This document shows positions 10,171 through 21,671 of a DNA stretch of 64,000 nucleotides, in pieces (position 1 is the first letter of the stretch; the number at the start of each line of letters is the position of its first letter). Source of the stretch: Fallopia convolvulus (taxonomy: Eukaryota; Streptophyta; Magnoliopsida; Caryophyllales; Polygonaceae); NCBI GenBank assembly GCA_964016875.1, contig OZ024733.1, positions 19,465,824 through 19,529,823 of the forward strand. Reading direction: 5' to 3'. The translations under genes were made by a program, and so were the position numbers. Under the pieces are notes generated by a model. The model was not told where the DNA came from and ran no database searches. It saw only the letters and a list, made by a program, of their open reading frames with translations.

Positions 10171-12149
10171 ATGTCATCGTCTGAAGAATGGGTGTCTTCA
10201 ATGTCGTCGGAAGGAGAAGACGGAGAATATGAATCTGATTCAAGTACCGAAGCGGACGAGGTATGTTGTATTACACTTTTATGTAGCACATTACATAGTT
10301 ATCTTGAACTTAATTGTAGTTATTGTTATATTTAAGTAGAAATTTGACTAATAATAACTTTATTATTATTGAATATAAATAGATAAAGTAATTGTAGTTA
10401 TTGTTATATTTTAATGTAAGTAGCTATTTTTGGAATGTTGTAGGGAAAAATAATCAAGTAATATTGTGGTCATAATTGTTGTATTAAGATTAATCAATTT
10501 ATGTATAGGTCACTGGGATAGATTTCTCAATTGCTTTTTATAACGAGCATGTGTGGGATGATCGACAAGACATGCTTGACTGGGCTAGGGAGCTTGGTCG
10601 GGAAAAAAAACTTCGTGTTGGTCATAAAGACATCAAATAAAAGTATAGTCAAACTAACATGTGATCAAGCCGGTAAGTATAGATCCGGAAAGAGGATATT
10701 GTCTGGAGTAGAGCATAGGAGTATCTATCAACCACTTACCAGAACTCCAACAAAGAAGTGTGGATGCCCGTTTGAGTTGCTTGGAGTTCGAAGTAAGTCA
10801 ACTGGTCAATGGGACTTAATGGTCAAATGCGGATTGCACAACCATGATCTTCCAAGTAGCTTGCATGGCCATCCATATGCGGGTCGATTAACAAGGGAGC
10901 AAAAACAGATGGTTATTGAAAGGTTGATCATGTTCGCGCCCCCCCCCCCTAGGACTATACTTGCTGAGTTGAGGGAGCGATATCCGGGTAATGTGACCTC
11001 AATTCGACACATCTACAATGTGAGGGATAAGTTATTACTGCAGGAATGTGGAGAAATGACAGTAAGACAGTGGTCGCTTAAGTTTTTGAATGTCCACAAG
11101 TATAGAGTGCATCCCAAGCATCGAGGGAATTCAAATGAGGTCGATATCATATTTTTTGTGCACCCGACATCATTGCAATTGATGAAGATGTTTCCATATG
11201 TCATCATTATGGACACCACTTACAAGACCAATAGGTAAGTTTGAGTAATAATTTGAGTTCATTTGATACATTATTATATCATTTATACTTAATGTCGGTG
11301 GGATTTTCATACAATTGTTGACAGGTACGACATGCCTTTGTTAGAGACGGTGGGTTTTACTTGCACCGAAAATACATTCAACATCGGTTTCGCATTTATG
11401 TCAAATGAAGAGACAAGGAGTTATAGTTGGGTGTTACGTCAATTGAAGAATTTGTACGAGGAACTTGGAGTAAAGCCTAATGCGATAGTGATGGACAGGG
11501 ACAAGGCTCTCATCAACGGCATTAAATTGGTTTTCGGAGATGAAGTGACTCATTTGTTGTGTTGGGTTCATATTAGACACAACATTGTGGCGTACAGATT
11601 GAAGGTGTTTGCAAACTATGATAACCCCAAGGGATTGGCCCAAGGATTTGCAAACAAATGTTGGGCTTTGTTTTCGTCCACCACGGAAGAAATGTTTGAA
11701 GAGAGACTCCAAGCGTTGAAGGTAAATTGGCGGCCAACTCTCATTAAATACCTTGAAAAGGTATGGCTTACTCCACACAAGAGGAATATAGTACGTGCTT
11801 GGACCGATACTACTCATCACTTCCAAACAAGAACCGCAAATAGGTAAATTCATATTATCCAACTAGTTATTCATCATCTTTTAATTCATATTTTTAATTC
11901 ATATTTTTAATTCATATTTTTAATTCATATGCTTGTTTCAGGGTTGAGGGTATGCACAGTGTATTGAAGAATATTTTGGCATCCACTCGAGGAGGCTTCA
12001 ACACGGTGATACTCAGGATCCACCACCAACTGACATGTCAGATTGAGATTTTGAGGGCAAATATTGAGAGGTCGCGCATAAGTATTCCAACCGCCATGCA
12101 TTGTGGCTTGTCCGATGAAATTAGAGAGTTGTTTGAGCCCCTCTGCTGA
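10171..12149 (+). pseudogene. MULE transposase (FAR1/MURA-like), four exons, frameshifted
   Basis: Exons read 10171-10260, 10509-11234, 11325-11843 and 11942-12149, all with GT...AG introns in consistent phase. Exon 1 is an acidic N-terminus (MSSSEEWVSS...). Exon 2 holds a FAR1/WRKY-GCM1-like zinc-binding region (KKCGCPF ... CGLHNH) and then the first catalytic Asp in MDTTYKTNR. Exon 3 holds the second Asp (IVMDRDKAL) with the CWVHIRHN helix. Exon 4 starts with the catalytic Glu region (RVEGMHSVLK). A tract of eight A (10603-10610) shifts the frame between ...DWARELGR and NFVLVIKTS: exon 2 is closed from its acceptor in one frame and open from there on in another. The protein stops after FEPLC with no SWIM zinc finger, so it also looks C-terminally shortened. 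An active enzyme would cut and join the element ends. The family call is strong; the exon 1-2 join is less certain. Confidence 0.8.
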
Positions 12150-12172
12150 GCCTCCTCGAACTCCTGTAGTAG

Positions 12173-14604
12173 CTATGTCAATCGATATATCTCCCGAGCT
12201 ACATGAGTGTCATAGCTAACGAGGAGAGTACCATAAAAAGGACCTCCTGGCTTCGCGACCTCGATCTCATGAGCCGCGGGATCCTCTGCGAGGGGATCGG
12301 GAGCCTGGGCCGGAGCTGGAGGGAGAGCGGAAGCCTGGGCCGGAGCTGGGGTGGAAGCCTGGGCCGGAGCTGGGGGTAGAGCGGAAGCCGGGGCCAGAGA
12401 TGGGGGTGGAGTGGAAGCCTGGGCCGGAGCTGGAGGGGGAGCGGAAGCCTGGGCCGGAGCTGGGGGTGGAGCGGAAGCCTGGGCCAACGATGGAGGGGGA
12501 GCGGAAGCCTGTGCCGGAGCTGGAGGGTGAGCGGAAGCCTGGGCCAGAGCTGGGGGTGGAGCGGAAGCCTGGGCCGAAGATGGAGGGGGAGCGGAAGTCT
12601 GGGCCGACGATGGAGGGGAAATAGTAGAGGGGAGAGGAAATGTGGGTGGGGTCGGGGCGGTAAGAGAGACGGGAGATGTGGTCGGGGCCTGAATCAAAGC
12701 TGTACCCTCGCCCATCGGACTAGAAGTCGGGGGTATAGGAGGATCATCTACAGATAGGTCCTCAACTGTACCCATGGGAGCGTCCGGTCCAATATCGACA
12801 AACTGCATGTCAACCACGTCATCTCGCCCCTCGTCGATCGGATCCTCGCAACCCTCATCAACCTCATCGTCAAACTCAACATCTATCGTGGCGGATGGGT
12901 CAATATCTCGCTCCATCCCATCAGTCAACTTTGTATCCGGCTGACGCACATCAAACGCCCGAGCCGATGCTAGTATAGCATGTGCAACCTCCGCTGCTGA
13001 AGGCTGCTTCTTCCTCTTCTTCCTCCTCCTCAAAATAGTACTAAGGCTCGTGTGCAACTCCTTAAATAAATTTTCGTATTTTCACTAGTCAGAATTGAAT
13101 TCAATTTTTTTTAAATATTCAATTCTTTTCCTTTTCTTTTCAGTCTAACTTTTCTATTGTATTTCTTCTATTCTTTATATATTAGTTCGTATTCGAGTTT
13201 TTTTACTTGTCGAAATTCAATTCAAATTTTATTTCATAATATTCAATTAATATATATTCAATTTTAATTACAATTGATATTCATATTTTCATTTCGAATA
13301 ATTGTTTATTGTTATTTATATATACCAATTTCAAATTTGAACCTTTTTATTTCCTATCTATTTACAAATTTTCTATTGAACTTCTTCTATATATTAAAAG
13401 TATTAAATTGTAAAGTTCTAAATATTTGAATGTCAATATGTCAATAGCAAAAAATTGTAATAAATGGTATTCAAAATTAATCATTGAACAAATAATAGCT
13501 TAAAAACGAGGCTTGCGTGAACTACTCCTTAAATAAATTTTCAAATGTTATAATCCTAAATATTCAAATGCTAGATAATCAATATGCCACTATTATAATA
13601 AGCGGAATTAAATAATAGTTCGACATTCTATATAATAAGCAATTATTATTCAAAATTTTCTATGAAATCAACATAATAATTTAATTTAAATACTAAATTA
13701 TATGATTTAATAGTTCGACATGCTATAATCTTAAATATTCAAATACTAAATTTTCTATGAATTCGACATTCTAATACTAAATTATATGATTTAATTTAAT
13801 TTAAATAACATAATACTCCCTCCGTTAACGAAAAGTTGTCGTTTGAACCTTGTATTCCTGTTCAAAATAACTTGTCGTTTGACATAATTATGCACATATT
13901 TTCCAATTTTATCCTCTTAAAAAAAGCGGTGAATCACAAAAAAGCTGTCAAATTTTCATTTTTTTTCAATTTTAGTTCTACCTCCTAATCTCCCATATAT
14001 CTTCTAGTCAAACCATTAAATATTTCTCGAAGATCTCGAGCCTCTCGGCAGTTCACTCATTAACTATATAATTCTTCCTCTAGGTATATCACAACTTCTC
14101 TATATTTCTTTTGTTAATTATCATTAAAAAAAAAGCATTATCTCCATTTCTTTGTTAATTATCCTAACAGTTTTTACATACGAATTTTTTTATACTACAA
14201 TTCCTTGATTTTCTGACGGTGGATCCATTTGCAAACTTACCAATAGAAACTAAGTAAAGTAGTAAACTAAATCATAAAAAAATCAAATTACTTACCACAT
14301 CATACTTCGATCTCGTTCGGATCGGAGTCCGGGGCGGATCCGCTTGGCCGGATTTACGCTGCCGAACAGGTGCCATGGGCGCCGTCTCTTCCGCAATTGC
14401 CGCCTCCGACGACGTTCCATCCTGGTTCGACGCCTGCGCCGGTTCGACTTGGGTCGCCGCCGTCTCCTCCAGATTCGCTGCCTGCACCGCTGTCACTTCC
14501 AGAATTGCCGCCTCCGACGACGTCTCCTCCGGATTCGCTGCCTGCGAGCCCTGGTTCGCTCCCTGATTCAACGACGAGTTCGGATCTGGGGGGTCGACCT
14601 CCAT
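12173..14604 (-). CDS. Proline-rich MULE companion gene, two exons, function unknown
   Basis: Exon 1 is 14604-14296, starting MEVDPPDPNSS and ending RSKYDV at a GTAAGT donor. An AT-rich 1.2-kb intron follows, and exon 2 runs 13060-12173 from a TTTAAG acceptor (ELHTSL, with a basic RRRKKRKK stretch that could be a nuclear signal). An acidic region follows, then about ten copies of a ten-residue AQASAPPPAP-type repeat, and the end GGPFYGTLLVSYDTHVA. That end resembles the start of the plant mobile domain (MAIN-like) region carried by some MULEs, but the domain itself is absent. An alternative upstream Met lies at 14832. The gene runs towards the transposase and stops 23 bp from it. Its product and need for transposition are unknown; the intron join is inferred from splice signals. 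Confidence 0.5.
12300..12615. repeat. 30-bp GC-rich minisatellite in the companion gene
   Basis: About ten imperfect copies of a 30-bp unit (gcggaagcctgggccggagc plus ten variable bases). On the minus strand they keep frame and give the Pro/Ala/Gln/Ser decapeptide repeat. Confidence 0.9.
13811..13900. mobile_element. Stowaway-like MITE end (partial)
   Basis: TA followed by CTCCCTCCGTT is the characteristic terminus of Stowaway/Mariner MITEs. It lies in the AT-rich intron of the companion gene. I did not find the matching opposite end nearby, so this is a fragment. Confidence 0.4.
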
Positions 14605-14739
14605 TACGCCCGATTTGGGTAAGATTGGGGAAGGTCGGAATGGGTTTGGGTTAATTTCGGGAAGGTCAAGGGATTTGGGTGCCGGATTTGAGTGTCGGAA
14701 AATCGGGGAAGACGAAGGGCAACGGCGAAACGGCGTACA

Positions 14740-14940
14740 CAACAGCCGCTCGTGGGTATTTAAGCTAGATGAGCGCTCGTCCCGGGAGCGTGCGCTCTTC
14801 AATGAAGCGCTCATTTGGAACGAGCGGCCCATTAAGCCCTGGGCCCATAAATTTTTTTACTGGGTCACGCTAATTAAACGAGCGCTCTTTTCGGAAGAGC
14901 GCTCGTCCGAAACGAGCGCTCGTCTGGAACGAGTGCTGTG
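14740..14940. repeat. GAGCGCTC palindrome array at the right MULE end
   Basis: Repeated GAGCGCTCGT units in both orientations include a clean palindrome cgagcgctctt/aagagcgctcg at about 14878-14905. It mirrors the array at the left end, and by position covers the promoter side of the minus-strand companion gene. Confidence 0.75.
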
Positions 14941-15523
14941 CGATTATTAAAAAACTCTTGTGTATAAAGTTTCCGCGTTTAAATATATATTTTTCTTTGT
15001 AATATGACAAGTTTTGTTTTTTCTTCTTCTGGGTAGTCACGTCACTTTAATGAAGAGGTTATTTCAAAGTCCATGTAACACTAGGGGTGTTCATAATCGG
15101 ATATCCGATCCGATCCGGCTAATCGGATCGGATATCCGCAATAAAAATTTCTCTAAAACCATATCCGTATCCGATCCGGGTATACCCGGATATCCGATCC
15201 GTATAGCTCGGATCGGATCGGATATTTGTGGCGGATATCCGAATATCCGAATATTCACATTTTTATATTTTTTTTTTGTATTTAAGTTCCAAATAATTTA
15301 TTCAGTCGGTAAATTTCACCCAAAAATCATGATCCAAATAATCATCCGCATAAAAGAAAGAGAAAAATAATTTAAAATAAAATAAAAATGGGGTGTTAAA
15401 TATAGATTTAGGTTTTATTTAACGTTAATTTTATTTGTGGGGTGAAATATATTAAAAATAATTATAAAAACAAACAAAAAAGAGGTAGTACTAGGAAGTC
15501 GGAGCACATAGTACTACTTGGAC

Positions 15524-16128
15524 CAGGCCCGGCCCAGAGGGCGGGGCAGGGTGGGCGTAAGCCCAGGGCCCATAATTTTTAGGGGCCCAAATTTTTTAAA
15601 ATGTAGTATATATAAAAGAGTGTTCAAAAGATCATAAATTACAAGTTGGTCTAGTGGAATAGTGTTCTTATCTTTATTAAAGAGGTCTTGGGTTCAAATT
15701 CCACTACTTTAACTATATTAATTTTTAAATGTGGGCCCTATTATATATCTTTTATTTAATTTATCTTTCTTTACTATTAATCAATTAGTGTAGTCATGTA
15801 TTACCATAGTTATTGTAAATGATTCTTATTTATATAATTGTCTATATTGGTTACTTTTTATTAGATTTAAAATATACGGCATATGCATTTAAAAAAATCT
15901 TATTTCTTTTATTCATACTGTTATATGATGATAGCACCCAATTTTACGTATGTAATTAAGTTAAATTTAGCAAATTATTTTATAAATTCTTTGTATCTTA
16001 ATATTATAACAAGAACAAATTTATACGAAAGTATTATAAAATTTTACAAAAAATGCCTACAAATTATATAAAAAGGGCCCTTTTATTGTAATTCGCCCCG
16101 GGCATCTAAAATGTATGGACCGGCCCTG
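15524..16128. mobile_element. Nested hAT MITE
   Basis: 605 bp, beginning CAGGCCCGGCCC and ending GGACCGGCCCTG, with perfect 8-bp flanks ACTTGGAC (15516-15523 and 16129-16136), diagnostic of hAT transposition. It is non-coding and inserted inside the GGATCGGAT MITE. It contains a tRNA-like pair of internal promoter boxes. Confidence 0.9.
15643..15708 (+). repeat. tRNA-derived (SINE-like) segment in the hAT MITE
   Basis: An A-box-like TGGTCTAGTGGAATAGTG (about 15647-15664) and a B-box-like GGGTTCAAATTCC (about 15690-15702) are spaced as in tRNA genes, but the arms do not fold into a full cloverleaf. Best read as a tRNA-derived remnant. Confidence 0.4.
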
Positions 16129-16734
16129 ACTTGGACTATTTATTTTTTTGTTATTGCACATAATATATATGTATAGTATTATACCCTCGGATATCCGAGG
16201 GGTTTGACGACCCGATCCGTATCCGATCCGGTGATCCGACTAATTTTCACGGATCGGATCGGATTCGGATAATTTTCCAACGGATTCGGATTTTTACGGA
16301 TCGGATCGTCGGATCACTGGATCGGATTGATCGGATCGGATATTTTTGAACACCCCTATGTAACACTACTCTCGTTTCCTTGAATAGCCTTGCACCCCTC
16401 CTCATATTCTTTTGTTTTATTTTTATTTGTAGAGATTAAAAGAAAAGGGGAAAACTATCAAAATCTGTACCTTTGTTTTGGTGGTCACACTTGCACTTTT
16501 ATTGTATTTTATTTTTTAAGGCTAAGCCAGATAGCATGCAAACCTCTACAACCATTTGGCCTTTTATTAGCTTTAATTTTTTTTTAAATGAACAACATCA
16601 GAGAGGGGTTTTCATGCATAAGTCTGAAACCTATCAGTTACTTTATTTTTCCCGTTGTTCATCATGCATAAATTTGGCTAGAGTGACCCAATGAAAATCA
16701 GCTTTAACAAGTTAGAGATTCCCTTGAATCTCAA

Positions 16735-17100
16735 TTTTTAGACATTTGAAGATCCACTTGAATCTAAAACATGTCAAGAACAGGTTGAATCGACCATAAA
16801 AATTAGGGAAGATCCACTTGAATCTTTTGAACCCCCAATTTAAAATGGTGAAAAGAAGAAAGTTAACCATCATAAAAACAGGGAGAATCCACTTGAATTC
16901 TTCACCACCGATTTAAAATGGTGAAAAGAAGATATATTAAAACTTGAAAAGTTAACTATCGTAAAATCAGGGAGAATCCACTTGAATTCTTCACCCCCGT
17001 ATTTAAAACGGTGGAAAACAGATTTGAAAGGTTAACCATTATAAAACCAGGGAGAATCCACTTGAAATCTTTACCCCCGGATTTAAAACTGCATAAGAAG
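16735..17100. repeat. Tandem repeat, ~80 bp unit, four to five copies
   Basis: Units share gttaaccat..taaaa.cagggagaatccacttgaattctt, then caccccc.atttaaaa.ggtg. The first copies are the most diverged. The core GATCCACTTGAATC also occurs in reverse complement at 9601-9670. The flanking DNA (16368-16734 and 17101-17590) is AT-rich and I see no gene in it. Confidence 0.75.
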
Positions 17101-17598
17101 AATCAAACACGATCGAATTTTTAAAGATGATAGAACACCAACTGCTTTTCTACCTTCTTCCTTCTTGCTACTGTTTCTCTAAGAAAGTAACGTGTTCTCT
17201 TCACTTTTTTTATTCTTGCTCTCTCACTTTTTCTTTGCTTTGTCAAAAGTGATTTTTTGTCTTCTTGAACTCCTACCCCAAAGCAATTACTTTGAATTTA
17301 AAAGAAGAGTCATGTGGGAAGTTACTCAAGTGAGCCCCCACTTCACCCACTTTCCCACTTCTACTAATTTTTTCTTTCCTTTTTTTTAATTGGCATTCTC
17401 TTGTAACCAACCATGCAACCCGTTGTCCATTTTTTATTCAATTTGCTTTTCTTTTTGTTTTATCATGATATAGTATATTTCTTCAACAAAAGGGACGCGT
17501 GCTTTTTATCTTGGGTTTGGACTAATATAAATGGGCCTAATTATACATTGTGTTATTACTAACAAGTATGGTTATGAAGATAATTTTAGCCCATTTTT

Positions 17599-18270
17599 TT
17601 GCACGATTATGAATTTATGAAATTTACCCTTCAACAAAGGGCACGTTTGCATGATGGTTTTGAGAATAGGGGTTGGACTTGGAAGTCGGGACCTCTAGGG
17701 CGGTCATATCTTCGCCTGCCTAAGGCATTTGTGTATGTAGATTGTGCTGAGGATTTCTTTGTTCCCTCATATTTCCAACCTCCTCATGTTTTTCTTGAGC
17801 AGGTTGAGGACCAAGAGATGCATGAGGCTTAGGCTAGGGGTGTCCCACGGGCTGAGTATGGAGGCATTCCTCAGTATACAGATCCATGTGGATCTAGAGG
17901 TTATGGGGCTGGAGGATTTGGAGCTGGTGGTGCGGGTACCTCTATTGTTGGATGGGGTACAAGTCATGGTGGTTATGATGACGAGGGTGCTGGTACTTTT
18001 ATCTCTAGATGAGGTTATGATACATCGACTCTGGATGCTAAGTTAGGCGAGACAAGTTATGGAGGGACTGGTAGTGCTCATTGGGATTCTGCTTGGCAGA
18101 ATCGTATGTTTCAAGAGATGGGACGACTTTCTGTGTCCTAGAGAGATATGGTAGCTCAGCAAGTTACCATGGCATCTACCATGTAGTCGATTCAGTGTAC
18201 TTAGGATAGACTGGAGGAGTTCTTTCGAGCTAAGTGGTGGGGATATCTTGATTTTTCCTAGTACCGACCA
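17599..18270 (+). pseudogene. Post-pol reading-frame remnant of an Athila-like element
   Basis: A broken frame encodes EFMKFTLQQRARLHDGFENRGW...RLPKAFVYVDCAEDFFVPSYFQPP, then after a stop a Gly-rich stretch (GSRGYGAGGFGAGGAGTS) and further fragments separated by at least four stops. I do not recognise a conserved domain. Its position, on the same strand and ~630 bp upstream of an Athila-type LTR, fits the extra post-pol ORF of such elements. From 18300 to 18890 the sequence is non-coding, with two 'aagtatgg(a/g)gag' polypurine stretches (18353 and 18880). Confidence 0.4.
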
Positions 18271-18894
18271 CCATGATCTTCTCAATGAGTCTTTTCATTT
18301 ACCATCCTTTATCTTAGTTGTCTTTATTTTATTGAGGGAAATGAAAGATTTAAGTATGGAGGAGGGAGTATTCACTGATATTTTATATGTGCAGTTGCTT
18401 TTTCGTTTAAAAAAATATTAAATCATGTGCTGAGTTGAAAACCCAAAAGAGCGGCTCAGGCAAAAATAAAGGGTCCGGACCAGCATTAGGCTGAGGTAAT
18501 AAGAGGCTAAAAAGAGTGAAAGTGAGGTGGTGAGCACATCAATACAAAAATGAAATGAGCAATTAGGTGAAAAACCGAAAGGGCGCCTAAGCATGATGAG
18601 TGAAAAAAAAGAGAGCTTCTAGGATCATTCTTGTTGGGGCTTGGGGCTCATTCTTTTATGGGTTTTTCTTTTTGATTATGATATATGTATGTTTTGAGTG
18701 ATAGATTGTGCTAGGACTTCATTGTATGCACTTTCATTCTTTTACGTGGGTTCGGGTTGTGAGCTTATTGTTGAGTACTTTTTAGTTTTAGATCATCTGT
18801 CCCTACTACTATCTGTAGACCTTTGTTGCATTGTCTTGCCTGATTTTATTTTGAGTTCACTCGAGGATAAGCAAGGCCTAAGTATGGGAGAATT

Positions 18895-19427
18895 TGATAT
18901 GTCTTTTAGGGCTTTATTGAAGATTAAGATGAAGAACGAAGAATACGAGTTCAAGTTGAAGAGGGCTCAATGAAGAAAAGGACGAACCGTGGGACACAAC
19001 CAACGACCGCGGATGAGCGTTCAGTTGAAGACCTGCGACTGCGGGAACATTCGTAGTGATCGCAGTCCATACAACGGAAACCGCGAAACATTAGTGGCGA
19101 CCGCGGCATTTCACCGACTCGGATGGTCAAAGAAGGTCAAACCAAGACCTTGGTTTGAGATTCGTGACCACAGATTTCGACGTCAGTAAAATCGGAGTTC
19201 GGATGATTATATCTTTTAGCTTATAGTTTCCTTTCTTATATCTTTTCGTATTTTCTAGTTTTTAGTTGCTTTTTAAACCCTTGTTTGTTAGACTTAGTTG
19301 AATAACTTCTACCTTATATTTTGTATTCTCTCTGTTTCTATGGGGGACTAAACCCTTTGATTCTATTCAAGTTGAAACTTTTATATGCAAGTTAATTGTG
19401 AGATTCTCTTCTCAAGTTCATTCCCTT
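18895..19427 (+). repeat. Athila-like LTR, left part
   Basis: Starts TGATATG right after a purine-rich ctaagtatgggagaattt and runs to the solo LTR insertion. It includes GC-rich words such as accgcggatgagcg and gcgaccgcggcat at 19005-19110, and the typical late-LTR text (gggggactaaaccctttgattc). It continues at 21672 after the inserted solo LTR. Confidence 0.6.
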
Positions 19428-21671
19428 TGTAATATTCGGGTTTTGTTTTTCCTTCTAGGTCGGAAAAACGAGTTTCTTGGTTTACAAGCAATCAAATTTT
19501 CTTAACCCACAAGTATACTCGTTTAAAAATAGTATTTATTAATCAATTTCCATCGCAAGTTCCGTCTCCAATCCCGTTAAATATACAGATTTCATAAAAC
19601 AAATTCTATCTTCGTTCTAATTCCGATATTTAAAAACCAGGTTGGGCCAAAGAACCCAATTTGGGGCTAATTTGGGGCCAGAAGCCGGATAACCTTTTTA
19701 AGAGCCGATCACCTTCCCAGCTTCCCTACTTGGATCAATTTTTTTATATTTTTTATATTTTCGTTTATAAATAATCGTATCTTACCCAAAGCATGAGTGT
19801 TTCTTCGCCGCCTTTCATCGATCGTGAGTCGTCTTCTTCGGCGAAGCTCTCTGTTTCCGGTAAAGTACCGCCGCACTGCTTCCGTCATCCCTTCCTTTGG
19901 CTCTGATCAACGAGCAAGTCGGCCCCGACGTCTTCATCCTTCCACCGTTTACTCATAGACCTTCCTTCATAGGTGATCCGGGTAAGAATCCGACGCCTCT
20001 ATTGTTCCCCGGTTACTCCTCTGTTTCAGCGCTTATTTTAGTAGGGTACGAGTCTAGCGCGGGTCGGGCTCGAGTGGTGGGTCTCGGACAAAGAGGTGAG
20101 TCGGGCCGCCGGGGAGTTGATGTCGTTTTTGTTATGGGCATGGTTTTGTAGAACGAGGGGTTAGTATGGTTAATTGAGGGGTTAAGGTGACTTTAATTAA
20201 TGAATTAGGATTATTAATATAAAGTTAGTTAACCACGTTTATTGTGGGATTTGGTTAATCTGGAATTTGGGATGTTTGAAAAAGAAAGAGGTTTGAAAGA
20301 AAGTATGTATATAGGTGTGCGTGTGGTTAATGAGTTGTTTATTTATGATTGATAGAAGTTAATTACAGGGAGGGGGTTTGGTTTAATGTTTTTCTTTATT
20401 ATTACTTGTTTAAGTTCTCGTTTTGTTTAGATTAGAAGATTTGCAGGAGTTATTTTTTTAAGGTGGCGACAGTGAGTCTACAAATTAATTAGGATAACTC
20501 GTGTGTTGGGATTGGGTCTCGGGGTTTGAAGGTCTAGATCGGGGCGGGTTATATCTTTCAATCCTAATTGTCAAAGTGTGGGTCGTACCTAATTCGCTCT
20601 GCATCGTGAATATTTCTCTAGGGAACCACCTTTGCCCACGTTTTTAGTGTTCAATATTTGTCAAAGGATCCTTGGTTCAGGTAAGTAGTTTTTCGACTTG
20701 CTCGGTTCTTCTCTATCATGTTAGATTGCGTACCGTTATTGTAGGGGGGGTTTTGGGAACTAGTCCCGAATACCTTTTAAATTGTTTGAACTTCTTGAAT
20801 TGCTGTGTGCGTAAAATGGTTTTGAACGTATTTTATCGGAAGGATATTTTTGGAACGTTTTCTCTGTGTGACAGGGAAACCGTGCCCCTTCAAAACGAAA
20901 AGTATTATCTGTGTGTTTTTGGCAAGTGCTCCAGTAGAGGCTTAGCCCGGGGTTAGAAGGGAGATTGTGAAGTGGAGTGGGAGGGCCTGCCTCTGCACTC
21001 GGCGCGGTGATGAGCGCCTTGGTAGTCGGATTGTGGAAAAGGAGGAATTGTTGTGTTATGAGATTGTGATTGTGAATGCATATGTGGTTCTGTGTGACTG
21101 ATTATAACTAATTTAGGTATTGGCCTTTAGAGATATGATTGCGATTGAGGATTTGTATGCTGACTTTAGAAATGTTTTCAAAACGTTCTACAATTTCCGT
21201 ATTCTATCTAGCTTGGTAGATTAGACGCTGACCCTTCGGGGAATATTTTTCAGTTCCAGGTATGAATCAGGGAGCCGTGCAGGAACCGAGGCCAGATGGC
21301 GGGCCGGAGCGGTAAAGAGCGCGTGTCATAGTGGGATGGGATTATTTTTACGATAGTTTAGTTGTGTTATTTTTAGGATGTTATTTTTATTAATATGTTA
21401 GAGTTGGTATTATGACTTGTCTTCTGTTTTCGTCGAATGATTTTATTGTTGGTGATGATTCGTCAGATTCAGGATATTTATAATTAGGTTTTCGGGAATT
21501 CATGCATAACTATGTTTTCTATATTTTTATAAAAGAAAGGTTGGATGTTTTTATTTCGTTTTCTCGTCGTGCCCGCGTTGCAAGATCCTAAAGTGTAGTT
21601 GTCAACCTATTTAATAGTACCTAGTAAGGTCTATTTCTTAGTAGTGCCCCGTCGGAAGTCGGGGTGTTACA
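19428..21671 (+). repeat. Solo Tekay-family LTR
   Basis: 2,244 bp, beginning TGTAATATTCGGG and ending GGGGTGTTACA, collinear with the LTR at 2225-4515. Flanks are ccctt (19423-19427) and tcctt (21672-21676), a 5-bp duplication with one mismatch. There is no interior or second LTR, so it is a solo LTR left by LTR-LTR recombination. Short frames inside it are not genes. Confidence 0.8.

Larger units (their letters stand above)
9878..14954. mobile_element. MULE (Mutator-like element), ~5.1 kb
   Basis: The ends are related inverted repeats. The left end (9878-9902) and the reverse complement of the right end (14930-14954) match at about 20 of 25 positions around the shared core CGCACA-N-CAC, and similarity may reach ~12 bp further out. 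Both ends continue inward into arrays of the palindrome GAGCGCTC. Inside are a rightward FAR1/MURA-like transposase and a leftward proline-rich gene that converge near 12150-12172. I could not identify the 8-10 bp target duplication, so the outermost bases are approximate. Confidence 0.75.
15083..16357. mobile_element. MULE-type MITE with GGATCGGAT-rich arms
   Basis: The element begins AGGGGTGTTCA and ends TGAACACCCCT (TIR 11 bp, one mismatch). It is flanked by perfect 10-bp copies of ATGTAACACT (15073-15082 and 16358-16367). Both arms are dense in GGATCGGATATCC-type palindromic words. No transposase frame is present. The 10-bp duplication points to Mutator-superfamily mobilisation. A hAT MITE is nested inside, so the original element is only about 660 bp. 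Confidence 0.9.

Noticed and set aside
12400..12757. Plus-strand frames rich in Gly/Glu/Arg/Lys/Pro
   Set aside because: They are the complement of the 30-bp minisatellite that is better explained by the minus-strand Pro/Ala repeat, which continues into non-repeat protein on both sides.
14344..14654. Plus-strand Arg/Leu- and Pro/Ser-rich frames
   Set aside because: Three overlapping plus frames are open only because of GC-rich composition. The minus strand has a start, a donor site and continuation into exon 2.
15643..15708. Possible tRNA gene
   Set aside because: A and B boxes are present but acceptor, D and anticodon stems do not form. The same holds for 28145-28260 and 38600-38670.
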